A DNA stretch of 64,000 nucleotides, taken from assembly GCF_014645615.1 (NCBI RefSeq), contig NZ_BMMB01000005.1, positions 310,001 through 374,000 on the forward strand. Direction: 5' to 3'. The translations under genes and the position numbers were made by a program. Origin of the DNA: Paenibacillus hunanensis (GTDB taxonomy: Bacteria; Bacillota; Bacilli; Paenibacillales; Paenibacillaceae). Under the pieces are notes generated by a model. That model did no database searches. It was given only the letters and a program-made list of their open reading frames with translations, and was not told the DNA's origin. The first letter of the stretch is position 1; each line of letters opens with the position of its first letter. Shown one piece after another: positions 47,708 to 57,532 of this stretch.

Positions 47708-47741
47708 CAACGAATTTTAAAACACATCTATGTACAAGCAA

Positions 47742-47777
47742 AGCCGCAGGCGATGGATGCCTGCGGCTGTTTCTTTT
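47742..47777. terminator. Terminator between convergent genes
   Basis: AGCCGCAGGC / GCCTGCGGCT, followed by GTTTCTTTT. Confidence 0.8.
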
Positions 47778-47831
47778 GTATGTTGGTGCTCCAGCTCATT
47801 ATATTAATGCACCAGTTCCTACCGAACCGAC

Positions 47832-48425
47832 TCACTTTTTCAGTAGATTAATATGATCCAGATCGGTGCTGCTGTTGAAGATGAACTCCAGCTTGTAGCT
47901 ACCACGTACATAGGTGACCTTTGTTTGCTCGGATTTTCCTTTACTGATCTTGGATACTGCGGATGGAGCGTACCATTTTTCCCGTAGCAGCTTCATCGTG
48001 ATACCGCCGATATTCGTCTGCCGCTCTACATTTGTACCGAAGTAACGCATCTGATCCAATACATTGCTTTTATTATAGTGAAACGCATAGCCCGGATGCC
48101 CCATATCTGCGGTGTAATTATCGTAGCCGTTAGCGTTTGAACGTGGCAGCTCTGCTGGGCCGAAGCGATTGAGCACATCACTGCGCTTCGTTTTACCAAT
48201 CGTAAAGCTATTCACATCACCAGGGAACTTCCCTTGTAAGGCTGGCTTGTAAAAGCTGTTCAGCGTCTCTACAGCAAGCTGGTGCTGATACGCCGCATCG
48301 CTACTCGCCGAGGCTGCTGCCTGTGTGGTGAAGGCTGTACTTATTCCTACCGTTCCAGCTAGTGCTACACCGGTTACCGTCGCTACCAGTGCTAATTTAC
48401 GTATCGGTGCTGTCCATCTATTCAT
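47832..48425 (-). CDS. YjgB-like secreted protein (DUF4309)
   Basis: A 197-residue exported protein. Signal peptide with LALVATVTGVALAGTVGIS ending at TQAAA. The mature part (LNSFYKPALQGKFPGDVNSF, IGKTKRSDVLNRFGPAE, HPGYAFHYNKSNVLDQMRYFG) matches the YjgB/DUF4309 family of Bacilli, of unknown function. The ATG at 48425 is seven bases from AGGAGG; the earlier ATG overlaps it. Confidence 0.85.
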   Translation of the reverse strand: MNRWTAPIRKLALVATVTGVALAGTVGISTAFTTQAAASASSDAAYQHQLAVETLNSFYKPALQGKFPGDVNSFTIGKTKRSDVLNRFGPAELPRSNANGYDNYTADMGHPGYAFHYNKSNVLDQMRYFGTNVERQTNIGGITMKLLREKWYAPSAVSKISKGKSEQTKVTYVRGSYKLEFIFNSSTDLDHINLLKK

Positions 48426-48807
48426 GTTCATTCCTCCTGTATTTCCCCTTCAATTACTACGTCTATACTCTGTCATTCGCTCTTCTCTGGAAGCCCTACA
48501 GATGATCTAAACAGCTTATAGTATACTGCTGTGCCTCAGCATGTAAGTTACCGTCATATCACAATCCGGTAACAATGTAGTTGCCAGCATTTTCGTTGCA
48601 AGTCATCTGACGTGATCAGAAGCCCAGCCGATGAGGTTAGTTATCTATAAAAGGTTGAAACAGCCGCAAACAGGGTATTGGAAAAACATACACTATTCAT
48701 TGTCCGTAGTCTGACACTCTGTTATTACCCACGCGCTAGGTGATCGATAAACGATCCCGATATCGCGCAGGTCGAACGAATATTGAAGAATTGGATGAGG
48801 TGAAATG
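48426..48807. other. Intergenic region between divergent genes
   Basis: About 380 bases. Possible promoters for yjgB-like and the NAD(P)-binding gene must lie here, but I could not assign convincing hexamers. No repeat or riboswitch seen. Confidence 0.4.
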
Positions 48808-50436
48808 ATGAACGAGACATCCAGCAATTCCCCATTGCAACACACAACGTCGGAGAATCATGCATCCGGTAACGATACGGCAACCTCCGTAACTGATTCT
48901 ACAATGACAGCAAGCACGCAGGAACAGGCTCCTGCGGCGGACGAGACGAGTCAACGCTCTGAGTTTACAACCCGTCGTCCGCGTATCGTATTAACCGGAG
49001 CGACGGGTTATATTGGCAAAAATCTATTGCAGCAGCTTGTGCGTGACTATGACATTATCGCTCTGTCACGTCATGACCGCTCCGAGCATAATAATGAGCA
49101 TGTCGAGTGGCGTGCCTGTGATCTATTTTCTATGTCAGCAGCAGATAAGGCATTGGAGGGCGCCGACTATGCGATTTACCTGGTGCACTCGATGATGCCA
49201 ACCGCCAAGCTGACACAGGCGAAGTTTGAGGATATGGATATTATTCTGGCAGATCACTTTGCCCGTGCTGCCTGTAAGCATGGGATCAAGCAGATCGTGT
49301 ACTTGAGCGGTATTATTCCGCAAGATGTTCCACGTGAGAAGCTATCTCGCCACCTACGCAGCCGTTTGGAGGTTGAGGAGGTGCTCGGCTCATGCGGTAT
49401 TCCGGTGACAACCATCCGTGCCGGGCTGATCGTGGGGCCTCAGGGCTCTTCGTTCCCGATTCTAGCACGCCTGGTACAGCGTCTGCCTGTGATGACACTG
49501 CCGGAATGGACGCGCACGCTCACGCATCCGATCGCGCTCTCTGACGTGCTACATGCCCTGCAACACAGCATTGGCTCGCCGCAGCTCTATGGACGTGCAA
49601 TCGATGTCGGTGGCCCGGATATCATGACGTACAAGCAGATGATGGAAAAGACGGCCGAGGTAATGGGCAAAAGACGCGTTTTCATCGATCTACCGCTACT
49701 GACGATTCATCTATCTCGTCTATGGGTCACACTGGTCACCCGTATGCCACGCGAAATGGTCTATCCACTCGTGGAAAGTCTGGCGCATCCGATGGTCGCG
49801 CATGAGGATCGAATCGTCAAAGGCATTAGCGATGGCAAAATCCCGTTTGAGGAAGCAGCACGTACGGCGCTGGAGCAGGAATCGCAGCAAAATAGCCAAT
49901 CCAGCTCTAACACGCGCGCGTCCGATTCGACCGATCCAAAAGTATCCGATGTACGCTCGATCCAGCGCGTATTGCTGCCCGATGGGAAAAATGCACGCTG
50001 GGCAGGCGATTACTATATGGAATGGCTGGGACGCTTTATGCCCGCACTGGTGCGCACGCAGCGTATCGGCGAGGATCGTTACCAGGTCTTTTTACGTTTC
50101 ATCGAGAAGCCGCTGCTGGAGCTAACCTTCTCCCCTGAGCGTAGTGATGATGAAAGTGCGGTCTACCATATCACTGGCGGTGTGTTCGCTCGTATAAAGG
50201 AAACACATGAAGGGCGACTCGAATTCCAGCAAATTCCCGGCACACAGGAATGTGTTATCGCCATTCACGACTATATGCCATCTCTACCGTGGTTCCTGTA
50301 CAAATACACACAGGCAAAGGTACATCTGATCGTCATGCATGCGTTCCGTCGCCATCTGCTGCGATTGATTGCTCGTGATCGGCGGAATCAGCCTGGCTCA
50401 AGCTCTTCTACCGTTTCCCCTCACCGTCCCGGATGA
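48808..50436 (+). CDS. NAD(P)H-binding protein with disordered N-terminal extension
   Basis: A 542-residue protein. Residues 1-57 are Ser/Thr/Asn-rich and probably disordered. An atypical SDR (NmrA-like) domain follows at about 58-340 (IVLTGATGYIGKNLLQQL; IVYLSGI; TIRAGLIVGPQGSSF). The C-terminal 150 residues (WAGDYYMEWLGRFMPALVRT; ITGGVFARIKETHEGRLEF; HDYMPSLPWFLYKYTQAKVH) resemble a SRPBCC/DUF2867-like domain seen in similar proteins. A 30-residue Ser/Asn linker joins the two. Function unknown; membrane-lipid or quinone-related reductases share the layout. Confidence 0.8.
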   Translation: MNETSSNSPLQHTTSENHASGNDTATSVTDSTMTASTQEQAPAADETSQRSEFTTRRPRIVLTGATGYIGKNLLQQLVRDYDIIALSRHDRSEHNNEHVEWRACDLFSMSAADKALEGADYAIYLVHSMMPTAKLTQAKFEDMDIILADHFARAACKHGIKQIVYLSGIIPQDVPREKLSRHLRSRLEVEEVLGSCGIPVTTIRAGLIVGPQGSSFPILARLVQRLPVMTLPEWTRTLTHPIALSDVLHALQHSIGSPQLYGRAIDVGGPDIMTYKQMMEKTAEVMGKRRVFIDLPLLTIHLSRLWVTLVTRMPREMVYPLVESLAHPMVAHEDRIVKGISDGKIPFEEAARTALEQESQQNSQSSSNTRASDSTDPKVSDVRSIQRVLLPDGKNARWAGDYYMEWLGRFMPALVRTQRIGEDRYQVFLRFIEKPLLELTFSPERSDDESAVYHITGGVFARIKETHEGRLEFQQIPGTQECVIAIHDYMPSLPWFLYKYTQAKVHLIVMHAFRRHLLRLIARDRRNQPGSSSSTVSPHRPG

Positions 50437-50468
50437 TGCGCAGCTGCGCGTCACCCGGGCTTTTTTTA
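50428..50468 (+). terminator. Terminator overlapping the stop codon
   Basis: CCCGGATGATGCGC / GCGCGTCACCCGGG with TTTTTTT after it. The 5' arm includes the stop codon of the gene at 48808, so a terminating ribosome would disturb the hairpin. Confidence 0.8.
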
Positions 50469-50596
50469 TCTACAGGTATACACGGTGATACATAGGCAGC
50501 GTTCCTTTTTAGGCGCGTGATTTTTTGTGCTACAATAACAGCATGAGCTGGAGCGTGCAGGATGCGCTCCCCGTATAGAGAGAGGAGTCTGACCCG

Positions 50597-51826
50597 ATGA
50601 AACAAGAACTAATTGAACGCTTGACCTCCTACGTGCAGATCGATACCCAATCCAGTGAGGAGAGCGATACATGCCCTTCCACTCCCGGACAATGGGACCT
50701 ACTGCGTCAGCTGGAGCAGGAGCTGCATACACTCGGTATGCAGGAGATTACGTTGAATGAAAATGGCTATCTGATGGCGACATTGCCTGCGAATACCGAT
50801 AAGGATGTGCCTGTAATCGGCTTTATGGCGCATGTGGACACAGCGACTGATTTTACAGGTAAAGGCGTGAAGCCACAGCTCGTAGAATATACAGGCGGAG
50901 ATATCGTGCTGAATGAAGCTCAGCGTATCGTGCTGTCGCCATCTGACTTTCCAGAGCTGGAGCGTTACCACGGACATACACTGATCACAACCGACGGCAC
51001 GACACTGCTCGGTGCAGATAACAAAGCCGGTATTGCCGAGATTATGACAGCGATGAATTATCTGCTGGATCATCCTGAAATTAAGCATGGCAAAATTCGC
51101 GTTGCCTTTACACCGGACGAAGAAATCGGACGCGGGCCGCATCTGTTCGACGTCGCTGCTTATGGTGCAAAATACGCCTATACCGTCGATGGTGGACCAC
51201 TTGGTGAACTGGAATACGAAACGTTTAATGCTGCCGCTGCCCGCGTTGTATGCAAAGGCACCAACGTACATCCAGGCACAGCCAAAGGCAAGATGATCAA
51301 CGCCTCCAAAATTGCGATGGAGCTGCATCGTCGTCTGCCTGTTGATGAAGCACCTGAATTTACCGATGGCTATGACGGCTTCTATCATCTGATTTCCTTC
51401 CACGGCGATGTGGAGCGTGCAGAACTGTCGTATATCATCCGTGACTTTGACCGTGAATCGTTCGAGCATCGCAAAAATACAATCACCAGCATCGTCAATG
51501 AATTCCGTCAAACGTACGGTGAGGAGCAGATCGAGCTGGAACTGCGTGATCAGTATTACAATATGCGCGAGAAGATCGAGCCGGTTATGCATATCGTTGA
51601 TATCGCAGGTCAGGCGATGAAGAATCTGGAGATTGAGCCACATATCACACCGGTACGTGGAGGCACAGACGGTGCACAGCTCTCCTATATGGGCTTGCCT
51701 ACACCGAATATTTTCACAGGTGGCGAGAACTTCCACGGAAAGTATGAATATGCATCGGTTGATACGATGGTTAAGGCAACGAAAGTAATTGTCGAGATCG
51801 CTAGATTGTTTGAAGAGCAGGCATAA
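50597..51826 (+). CDS. pepT: Peptidase T (tripeptide aminopeptidase)
   Basis: A 409-residue M20B zinc peptidase that removes the N-terminal residue from tripeptides in the cytoplasm. Zinc-site motifs [21 protein letters not shown] and [11 protein letters not shown] are intact, as is the C-terminal [15 protein letters not shown]. Length matches the family (about 408). GAGAGGAG precedes the ATG. Single gene. Confidence 0.95.
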   Translation: MKQELIERLTSYVQIDTQSSEESDTCPSTPGQWDLLRQLEQELHTLGMQEITLNENGYLMATLPANTDKDVPVIGFMAHVDTATDFTGKGVKPQLVEYTGGDIVLNEAQRIVLSPSDFPELERYHGHTLITTDGTTLLGADNKAGIAEIMTAMNYLLDHPEIKHGKIRVAFTPDEEIGRGPHLFDVAAYGAKYAYTVDGGPLGELEYETFNAAAARVVCKGTNVHPGTAKGKMINASKIAMELHRRLPVDEAPEFTDGYDGFYHLISFHGDVERAELSYIIRDFDRESFEHRKNTITSIVNEFRQTYGEEQIELELRDQYYNMREKIEPVMHIVDIAGQAMKNLEIEPHITPVRGGTDGAQLSYMGLPTPNIFTGGENFHGKYEYASVDTMVKATKVIVEIARLFEEQA

Positions 51827-51933
51827 AGTAAGTCAGAGCGTTCTTGATGCCTTGCCGCTCGGGCTATATCCGGGCGATCTAATAAGAAGTTTATTGCTGA
51901 AATATTGGATTTCCTTTACGTAGACCATCTACA

Positions 51934-52000
51934 ATTTATACATGAAATATACATTTTGACTGTATAAATGATTTACAACAAAAGTAATCTCTGCTACGAT
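51934..52000 (+). promoter_or_regulatory. Promoter and long inverted repeat upstream of yxjG-like gene
   Basis: TTTACA (51972-51977), 17-base spacer, TACGAT (51995-52000). Just upstream a perfect inverted repeat ATTTATACA (51934-51942) / TGTATAAAT (51961-51969) with an 18-base spacer abuts the -35. Likely an activator or repressor site, such as a LysR-type methionine regulator. No S-box riboswitch is present. Confidence 0.6.
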
Positions 52001-52044
52001 GCAACATAACAGTTTATTCCTATAAAGAAAGTAGGTTATTGTTT

Positions 52045-53163
52045 ATGTCATCTTCATCCTCTTTGCTGCGTACTACTGCACCGTTTCGTGCGGATCATGT
52101 AGGCAGTCTGCTTCGTACTGAAAAGATCAAAAAAACCCGTTTGCAGCATACGGCTGGTGTGATTACAGCTGAGCAGCTACGCGAACTGGAAAATGAAGAG
52201 ATTCGCCGAATCGTTGCCAAGCAAGAAGAGATTGGCTTGCAGTCGATCACAGATGGCGAATTTCGCCGTGCCTGGTGGCACTTTGACTTTCTGGAAAACC
52301 TTGACGGTGTAGAAGCGTTTGAAGCGGAGCAGGGTATTCAGTTCCATGGCGTTACGACAAAGCCGCGTGGTATCAAGGTCACTGAGCGCATCGACTTTAC
52401 GAATCATCCGCATCTGGACGACTACAAATTTCTGCACAGCATTGTGAGTGCGGATCGTACTGCCAAGATGACGATTCCAAGTCCGAATATGCTGCAATTC
52501 CGTGGTAAAGTGGCGACTGAGCGTTATGAGGACAGCGATGTATTGCTACAGGATCTCGGTCTGGCGTATCAAAAAGCACTGCGTGCTTTCTATGATGCAG
52601 GCTGTCGTTATTTGCAGCTCGATGATACATCCTGGGCATCGTTCTTCTCCGAGGAAACGAAGCAAAAGCTGCGCGCCGATGGTAAAGACCCGGATCGGAT
52701 GCTTGCCGATGCAGTGAAACTGCTGAATCTGTCCGTAGCGAATCGTCCGGACGATATGGTCATTACGATGCACATCTGCCGCGGTAACTTCCGCTCCACC
52801 TGGACAGCATCCGGTGGTTACGATGGTGCAGCCGATGCGATTTTGGATCAACTGAACCTGAACGGACTGTTCATGGAATTCGATGATGAGCGATCTGGCT
52901 CGCTGGACGTATTGAGTCATGTGAAGCGTAAGGATCTGCAAATCGTACTCGGTCTGGTAACGTCCAAAACAGGCGAGCTAGAAAGCAAGGATGCGATCAA
53001 ACGCCGCATCGATGAAGCCGCTCGCTTTGTGAATCTGGATCAGCTATGCCTGAGTCCGCAATGCGGCTTTGCCTCTACAGAAGAAGGCAATCTGCTGACC
53101 GAAGAGCAGCAATGGGATAAGCTTCGTCATGTGATCGAGATTGCAGATGAGGTATGGTCATAA
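52045..53163 (+). CDS. YxjG/YxjH-type B12-independent methionine synthase
   Basis: A 372-residue protein matching the C-terminal catalytic half of MetE, as in Bacillus YxjG and YxjH, thought to methylate homocysteine. RADHVGSLLRT at the start, QSITDGEFRRAWWHFDF, YLQLDDTSWASF, TMHICRGNFRSTW (zinc Cys/His region) and LCLSPQCGFAST are characteristic. The start at 52045 is an ATG; a TTG six bases earlier lacks a better site. In Bacillus such genes are under S-box control, but here a palindrome replaces it. Confidence 0.9.
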   Translation: MSSSSSLLRTTAPFRADHVGSLLRTEKIKKTRLQHTAGVITAEQLRELENEEIRRIVAKQEEIGLQSITDGEFRRAWWHFDFLENLDGVEAFEAEQGIQFHGVTTKPRGIKVTERIDFTNHPHLDDYKFLHSIVSADRTAKMTIPSPNMLQFRGKVATERYEDSDVLLQDLGLAYQKALRAFYDAGCRYLQLDDTSWASFFSEETKQKLRADGKDPDRMLADAVKLLNLSVANRPDDMVITMHICRGNFRSTWTASGGYDGAADAILDQLNLNGLFMEFDDERSGSLDVLSHVKRKDLQIVLGLVTSKTGELESKDAIKRRIDEAARFVNLDQLCLSPQCGFASTEEGNLLTEEQQWDKLRHVIEIADEVWS

Positions 53164-53208
53164 TCGAATAAGCTTTGTGTGAAATCTTGCAAAAACTGCT
53201 GTATACAA

Positions 53209-53255
53209 GCCAGCCGTACATTGTCTTCTCCAGAGAATGTACGGCTGGCCTTTTT
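53209..53255 (+). terminator. Terminator of yxjG-like gene
   Basis: GCCAGCCGTACATT / AATGTACGGCTGGC, followed by CTTTTT. Confidence 0.88.
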
Positions 53256-53606
53256 ATGTATGTCCATGTATAGGCTTGTATATGAATATACGCCCATGTA
53301 TTCCTTTAGCTCATGGTAATCATTTGATCGGTGTGCACTGGAGAGGATGCTAATGATGCTTGCAATCGTCCTGGTTCCCCTGCACAGCTACGCAGCACAT
53401 CCCCTCTGGACATGCTTACCAATTAACGATATGCTAAACGTCCACTCTCATCCCGGTCTAGCTACTATTCAGGCTACGAAGCCAAGCAGGCTGTTATTGG
53501 ATCGCTTTGTTGCGAATCGATGCAGACGATGCTACTTTATTATAGAGCTAGCGCTACGATTCTAGCTTACGGGTTGAACGGTGTATCTGGTAAGGAGGAT
53601 ATATCT
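53256..53606. other. Intergenic region with no recognised gene
   Basis: About 350 bases. A 72-residue frame at 53347 has no ribosome binding site worth the name and no recognisable product. Nothing else seen. Confidence 0.4.
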
Positions 53607-53873
53607 ATGGAATGTCGTGCTGGTTGCGCTGCCTGTTGTATTGTAATCTCAATCTCATCTCCACTACCGGGGTTGCCACAGGGCAAGCCTGCGGGAATGC
53701 CCTGCCCTCATCTGACTGCGGAACGTCGCTGTGCCTTATTCGGTCAGCCCCAGCGTCCGGCTGTATGTGGCGAGCTACCTGCTTCACTGGAAATGTGTGG
53801 AACGACCGATGAGCATGCTTTTGCTTATTTGGAGGAACTGGAACGTCTCACTTCACCCCACTCTTCTCACTAA
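53607..53873 (+). CDS. YkgJ family cysteine-cluster protein
   Basis: An 88-residue protein with the metal-binding opening MECRAGCAACC and later cysteines in PCPHL, RRCALF, AVCGEL and EMCGTTDEHAF. This is the YkgJ type zinc- or iron-chelating cluster protein, function unknown. AAGGAGGA lies upstream of the ATG; the longer frame to 53520 is not needed. It stands before the soluble chemoreceptors but is probably not co-regulated. Confidence 0.85.
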   Translation: MECRAGCAACCIVISISSPLPGLPQGKPAGMPCPHLTAERRCALFGQPQRPAVCGELPASLEMCGTTDEHAFAYLEELERLTSPHSSH

Positions 53874-54114
53874 TCCCTTCATCGCACAACCGTTCCACTC
53901 TAGCCATTCACCCTAATTTTGTGCAGAATTGCGTGTCTTACGAATATATTTTTAAATTTTTTTGGGTGATTCAAATGCCGTTTTAGTGGAATTTTGCTGC
54001 ATTTTCACGACTTTTCTCGCAATTTATGTATATATATCCCATTTATACGTACTATAAATGCATAATATGGTTGAAACTATGCTTATTATCATTTTTTTAC
54101 TATTACTTAGCCGC

Positions 54115-54142
54115 TAAATTTTCTCTTTCCCGAGCCCGATAC
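54115..54142 (+). promoter_or_regulatory. Sigma-D-like promoter of soluble chemoreceptor
   Basis: TAAA (54115-54118), 16 bases, CCCGATAC (54135-54142), compared with the consensus TAAA-N15-GCCGATAA: six of eight in the -10 and one extra spacer base. It lies 43 bases before the TTG start. Confidence 0.55.
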
Positions 54143-54184
54143 ATATACAATGTACTGTATTCTCCGAATAGGGAAGTGATCAGA

Positions 54185-55021
54185 TTGAGTATCATTCAAG
54201 CATTGATTAAAACTGCACCGATCTTCGCTCAAGCGATGCGCGAGCAATTCACGATTTCTGTCTACGACGAGACACACATTGTCTACTACTATCAGAGAGG
54301 TAACTTCGATCTTGGTTTTAAAACAGGCGATCCTGTAGCACCTGGCTTTGAGAACTTCAAAATGCTGGAGGATAAAGTAAATCCGACACGCGTATTTTTC
54401 CCGTCAGACATGTTTGGTTATCCGCTGGAAGGGATCACGATTCCTATTCATGAAGATGGTAAGCTGGTAGCTGTATTCGGTATTTATTACGAGCAGACCA
54501 ATCAGCAAAATCTAGAAGGTGTTGTATCCGAAAGTAAATCGATCTCGGAAAGTCTGGTCGATATGGTACAGCACGTTGCTTCGCATGCACAGCAGCTGCA
54601 AGCAACAAGCGAGCAGATTTTGCAAAACAGCCGGATCACGGTCGAGAAATCGTCCAAAATCAACGAAGTCGCTTCTCTGATTAAGGAAATTTCGGAGCAA
54701 ACGAACCTGCTTGGTTTGAATGCTGCGATTGAAGCTGCGCGTGTTGGTGAGCTGGGCGCTGGCTTTGGCGTGGTTGCTACCGAGGTTCGTAAGCTATCGG
54801 TCAATGCGAAGCAAGCGACAGGCGATATCGAAAATGCACTGCGCGAAGTACAGGAGTCTATCCGTAACATGGAGCGCGAGATTGAGCAGATCACTTCTTC
54901 TTCACAGGAGCAGGCAACACTTGTAGGCTCCTTTACCGATGTGATCGAGCGTTTGCAGGCGTCAAGCACAACAATGCAGGAGTTATCCGACAATCTGTAT
55001 CACTATGCCGTAAAAAGATAA
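54185..55021 (+). CDS. Soluble chemoreceptor, YfmS-like (copy 1)
   Basis: A 278-residue methyl-accepting chemotaxis-like protein without membrane segments. Residues 1-115 form a sensor domain ([39 protein letters not shown]). The C-terminal part is a short signalling coiled coil with the tip [19 protein letters not shown]. Size and layout match soluble Bacillus YfmS. The start is TTG with an extended site GGAAGTGATC; no ATG fits, and the long upstream frame is noise. It is a paralogue of the next gene. Probably senses a cytoplasmic signal and acts on CheA with CheV or CheW. Confidence 0.85.
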   Translation: MSIIQALIKTAPIFAQAMREQFTISVYDETHIVYYYQRGNFDLGFKTGDPVAPGFENFKMLEDKVNPTRVFFPSDMFGYPLEGITIPIHEDGKLVAVFGIYYEQTNQQNLEGVVSESKSISESLVDMVQHVASHAQQLQATSEQILQNSRITVEKSSKINEVASLIKEISEQTNLLGLNAAIEAARVGELGAGFGVVATEVRKLSVNAKQATGDIENALREVQESIRNMEREIEQITSSSQEQATLVGSFTDVIERLQASSTTMQELSDNLYHYAVKR

Positions 55022-55156
55022 TACACATCCAGAATAAGCATGGTTTACACCATGCTCCGTCTGATCTGTATGCAAAATGAATGCAGTTCAGACAACCCTA
55101 CTGTATATAAAGAGATACACTACAGAGATTATAAGTGGAGAAGGAGTTTGAGTAAT

Positions 55157-55996
55157 ATGGGAGTGGTCGATTCTTTGTTGGGCATCATGCCGTATATTGG
55201 TAAAATGCTGAGAGAGAAAGCGACGGTTAGTATGTATGACCGGAAAAAGGTGCTGTACTATGAGCAACTGGGGGATTTTGATCTTGGCTTCCGTACAGGC
55301 GTTGATCTGGCTCCGGGGTTTGAGGATTTTCAAGGGGTTGCCGATAAGGTAAATGCAACGATGGTCAGCTATCCACAGGAGCTGTTTGGCGTGCCACTGG
55401 AAGGCGTAAATATTCCGGTGTACGATGGCAGTGAGCTCGTGGCGATGCTGCTCGTGATGTATGAGCAAACGAACCAGAATCATCTGGAGGCAATTATCGC
55501 AGAGAGCCGTTCGATCTCCGATAATCTGGTCGATATGGTACAGCATGTTGCTGCTCATGCAGAGGAGCTGCAAGCGACCAGTGAGCAGATTTTGGAGAAC
55601 AGCCGGGTTACGGTCGAGAAATCGTCCAAAATCAATGAAGTAGCTACACTCATTAAGGAAATTTCCGAGCAAACGAATCTGCTGGGGCTGAATGCTGCGA
55701 TTGAGGCTGCACGCGTCGGTGAGCTGGGCGCTGGCTTTGGCGTGGTCGCTACCGAGGTGCGCAAGCTGTCGGTCAATGCGAAGCAAGCAACCGGCGATAT
55801 CGAAAATGCACTGCGTGAGGTGCAGGATTCGATTCGTAAAATGGAGCTGGAGATCGCACAGATCACTTCTTCCTCGCAGGAGCAAGCATCGCTCGTTAGC
55901 TCGTTTACCGATGTGATCGAGCGTCTGCACGGAACAAGCTCGACCATGCAGTCGCTGGCGAACAATCTGTATCATTATTCTGTTGCTTCGAAGTAA
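55157..55996 (+). CDS. Soluble chemoreceptor, YfmS-like (copy 2)
   Basis: A 279-residue paralogue of the previous gene. The sensor half is divergent but aligned ([37 protein letters not shown]), while the signalling half is nearly identical, including [19 protein letters not shown] and [25 protein letters not shown] lies ten bases upstream of the ATG at 55157. The 135-base gap holds a small stem AGCATGG / ACCATGCT (55037-55054) without a T run, so both may be co-transcribed. The pattern points to tandem duplication with sensor divergence. Confidence 0.85.
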   Translation: MGVVDSLLGIMPYIGKMLREKATVSMYDRKKVLYYEQLGDFDLGFRTGVDLAPGFEDFQGVADKVNATMVSYPQELFGVPLEGVNIPVYDGSELVAMLLVMYEQTNQNHLEAIIAESRSISDNLVDMVQHVAAHAEELQATSEQILENSRVTVEKSSKINEVATLIKEISEQTNLLGLNAAIEAARVGELGAGFGVVATEVRKLSVNAKQATGDIENALREVQDSIRKMELEIAQITSSSQEQASLVSSFTDVIERLHGTSSTMQSLANNLYHYSVASK

Positions 55997-56133
55997 GCTG
56001 GACAGGGCTAGTCTGTGATCGCAGTAGCATGTTGTAGAGAATATCGGTTAACCTATGGATAAAGTGGTTATCCGAGCTGATCACTGTAAGGCGATGGACT
56101 GCTTTGGTACCGGTTTGCATGAAAGGAATAGAT

Positions 56134-56247
56134 AAAAAACCGCTATCGTATAGAACACCATACGTCGGCAGAGATGAAGGACAGCCCCGGCTTAGTAGCT
56201 GGCTGTGGATTCGCTCTGCTGGGTAGGTGATGCGATAGCGGTTTTTT
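56134..56247. terminator. Large terminator-like structure with multibranched loop
   Basis: AAAAAACCGCTATCG pairs with CGATAGCGGTTTTTT across about 85 bases that contain more stems (CAGAG/CTCTG and ACAGCC/GGCTGT). It lies between converging genes and can end both. The length of the internal domain is unusual for a terminator. Confidence 0.7.
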
Positions 56248-56335
56248 GCTGTGAAATGCGGGGGTTGCATCTATCCGTTTAATGGTACATGTATCGTATC
56301 AGGTGTCGATCCTACAGACGTTCCGATATTCCGAT

Positions 56336-57532
56336 TCAAATACCTGCTTTTTGTTGAGCAAATACCTGCGCTAGAATATCCACACCGCGCACGATCTGCT
56401 CGTCAGACGGAGTAGAGAAGTTCAGGCGCAATGCCTGACATGGCTCGGATTCGTCAACGAGGAAGGCATTGCCGGGTACGACTGCGACGCCGCTGGCTGC
56501 GGCTTGCTTGCAGTAGTCCAGCATCGGAACAGAGGCAGGCAGCTCGCACCAGAGGAACAGTCCACCATCTGGACGAGTGAATGTGACCGCAGCATCCATT
56601 TTTTGCTCCAGTGCTTGCAGCATCAGCTCGCTTTTACGGCGATACACGTTGCATACGAGTCCGATGTGACTATCATAGTCGTATTCGGTCATAAAGCGGT
56701 GAGCGATCATTTGGGGCAGGGTTGCGGTATGTACGTCCTCACCCTGCTTGGCGACTGCCATCTTTTGAATGACCTCGTCTGGTGCCAGCACATAGCCGAC
56801 ACGCAGTCCAGCAGACAGCACCTTGGAGAAGGAGCCTACGTAGATGACGCGCTGATCGGTATCCAGCGATTTGATGACAGGCACGTCCTCGCCCTGAAAG
56901 CGTAGCTCGCCGTATGGATTATCTTCGAGGATCATCACATCGTATTGGCGTGCAAGTGCGTAGATGCCTTTGCGCTTTTCAAGCGATGTGGTGATGCCTG
57001 TTGGATTCTGGAAGCTTGGGATCAGGTAGATTAGCTTCACGTTCGGCTCACGCTTGAGCGCGGCTTCCAGCTGCTCCAGATCGATACCATCTGCTTCCAT
57101 CGGTACACCCGCCAGACGAATCCCTGCGGAGCGGAAGGTGTTCAGTGAGCCGATAAAGCTCGGGCTTTCACAGATGATCGTATCGCCTTCACTGCAAAAT
57201 ACTTTGGCTGCCAGCTCAATCCCCTGCTGTGCGCCGGAAACGACCATCAGCGAATTACCTGTCGTATCCACATGAAAACGCTGCTGCACATGACCGAGCA
57301 GGCGCTCACGCAGTGGCTCATAGCCCTCTGTTACACCATATTGAAGGGCAGCGACTGGATTTTCCAATAGAATCGACTCGGTAAAGGAACGAATCGCTTC
57401 GAGTGGGAAGGTTTCAGCAGCTGGATTGCCTGCTGCAAACGGAATAACAGAACCGCCACCACTTGATTTTAAAATTTCACGAATGATCGATGGCTTCATC
57501 GCCGTCATTCGTTCTGCAAATTTGTAGTCCAT
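56336..57532 (-). CDS. PLP-dependent aminotransferase (2-aminoadipate/MocR-like catalytic type)
   Basis: A 398-residue fold-type I aminotransferase related to LysN and to the catalytic half of MocR regulators. VVSGAQQGIELAAKVF, YLIPSFQNPTG, ILEDNPYGELRF and the Schiff-base Lys in YVGSFSKVLSAGLRVGYV mark the active site. No DNA-binding domain is fused. Substrate may be 2-aminoadipate, an aromatic or another amino acid. AAGGAG lies 11 bases before the ATG. Confidence 0.88.
   Translation of the reverse strand: MDYKFAERMTAMKPSIIREILKSSGGGSVIPFAAGNPAAETFPLEAIRSFTESILLENPVAALQYGVTEGYEPLRERLLGHVQQRFHVDTTGNSLMVVSGAQQGIELAAKVFCSEGDTIICESPSFIGSLNTFRSAGIRLAGVPMEADGIDLEQLEAALKREPNVKLIYLIPSFQNPTGITTSLEKRKGIYALARQYDVMILEDNPYGELRFQGEDVPVIKSLDTDQRVIYVGSFSKVLSAGLRVGYVLAPDEVIQKMAVAKQGEDVHTATLPQMIAHRFMTEYDYDSHIGLVCNVYRRKSELMLQALEQKMDAAVTFTRPDGGLFLWCELPASVPMLDYCKQAAASGVAVVPGNAFLVDESEPCQALRLNFSTPSDEQIVRGVDILAQVFAQQKAGI

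Noticed and set aside
47457..47741. Reverse Val-Ser repeat frame
   Set aside because: Product of the CAGATA array and opposite to a real methyltransferase gene.
50699..51736. Long reverse frame opposite pepT
   Set aside because: Shadow of pepT, which has intact zinc motifs and a proper start.
51827..52044. S-box (SAM-I) riboswitch upstream of the yxjG-like gene
   Set aside because: The space between promoter and start is only about 45 bases, too short for an S-box and terminator.
53347..53565. Forward 72-residue frame
   Set aside because: No ribosome binding site and no recognisable protein pattern beyond a short hydrophobic start.
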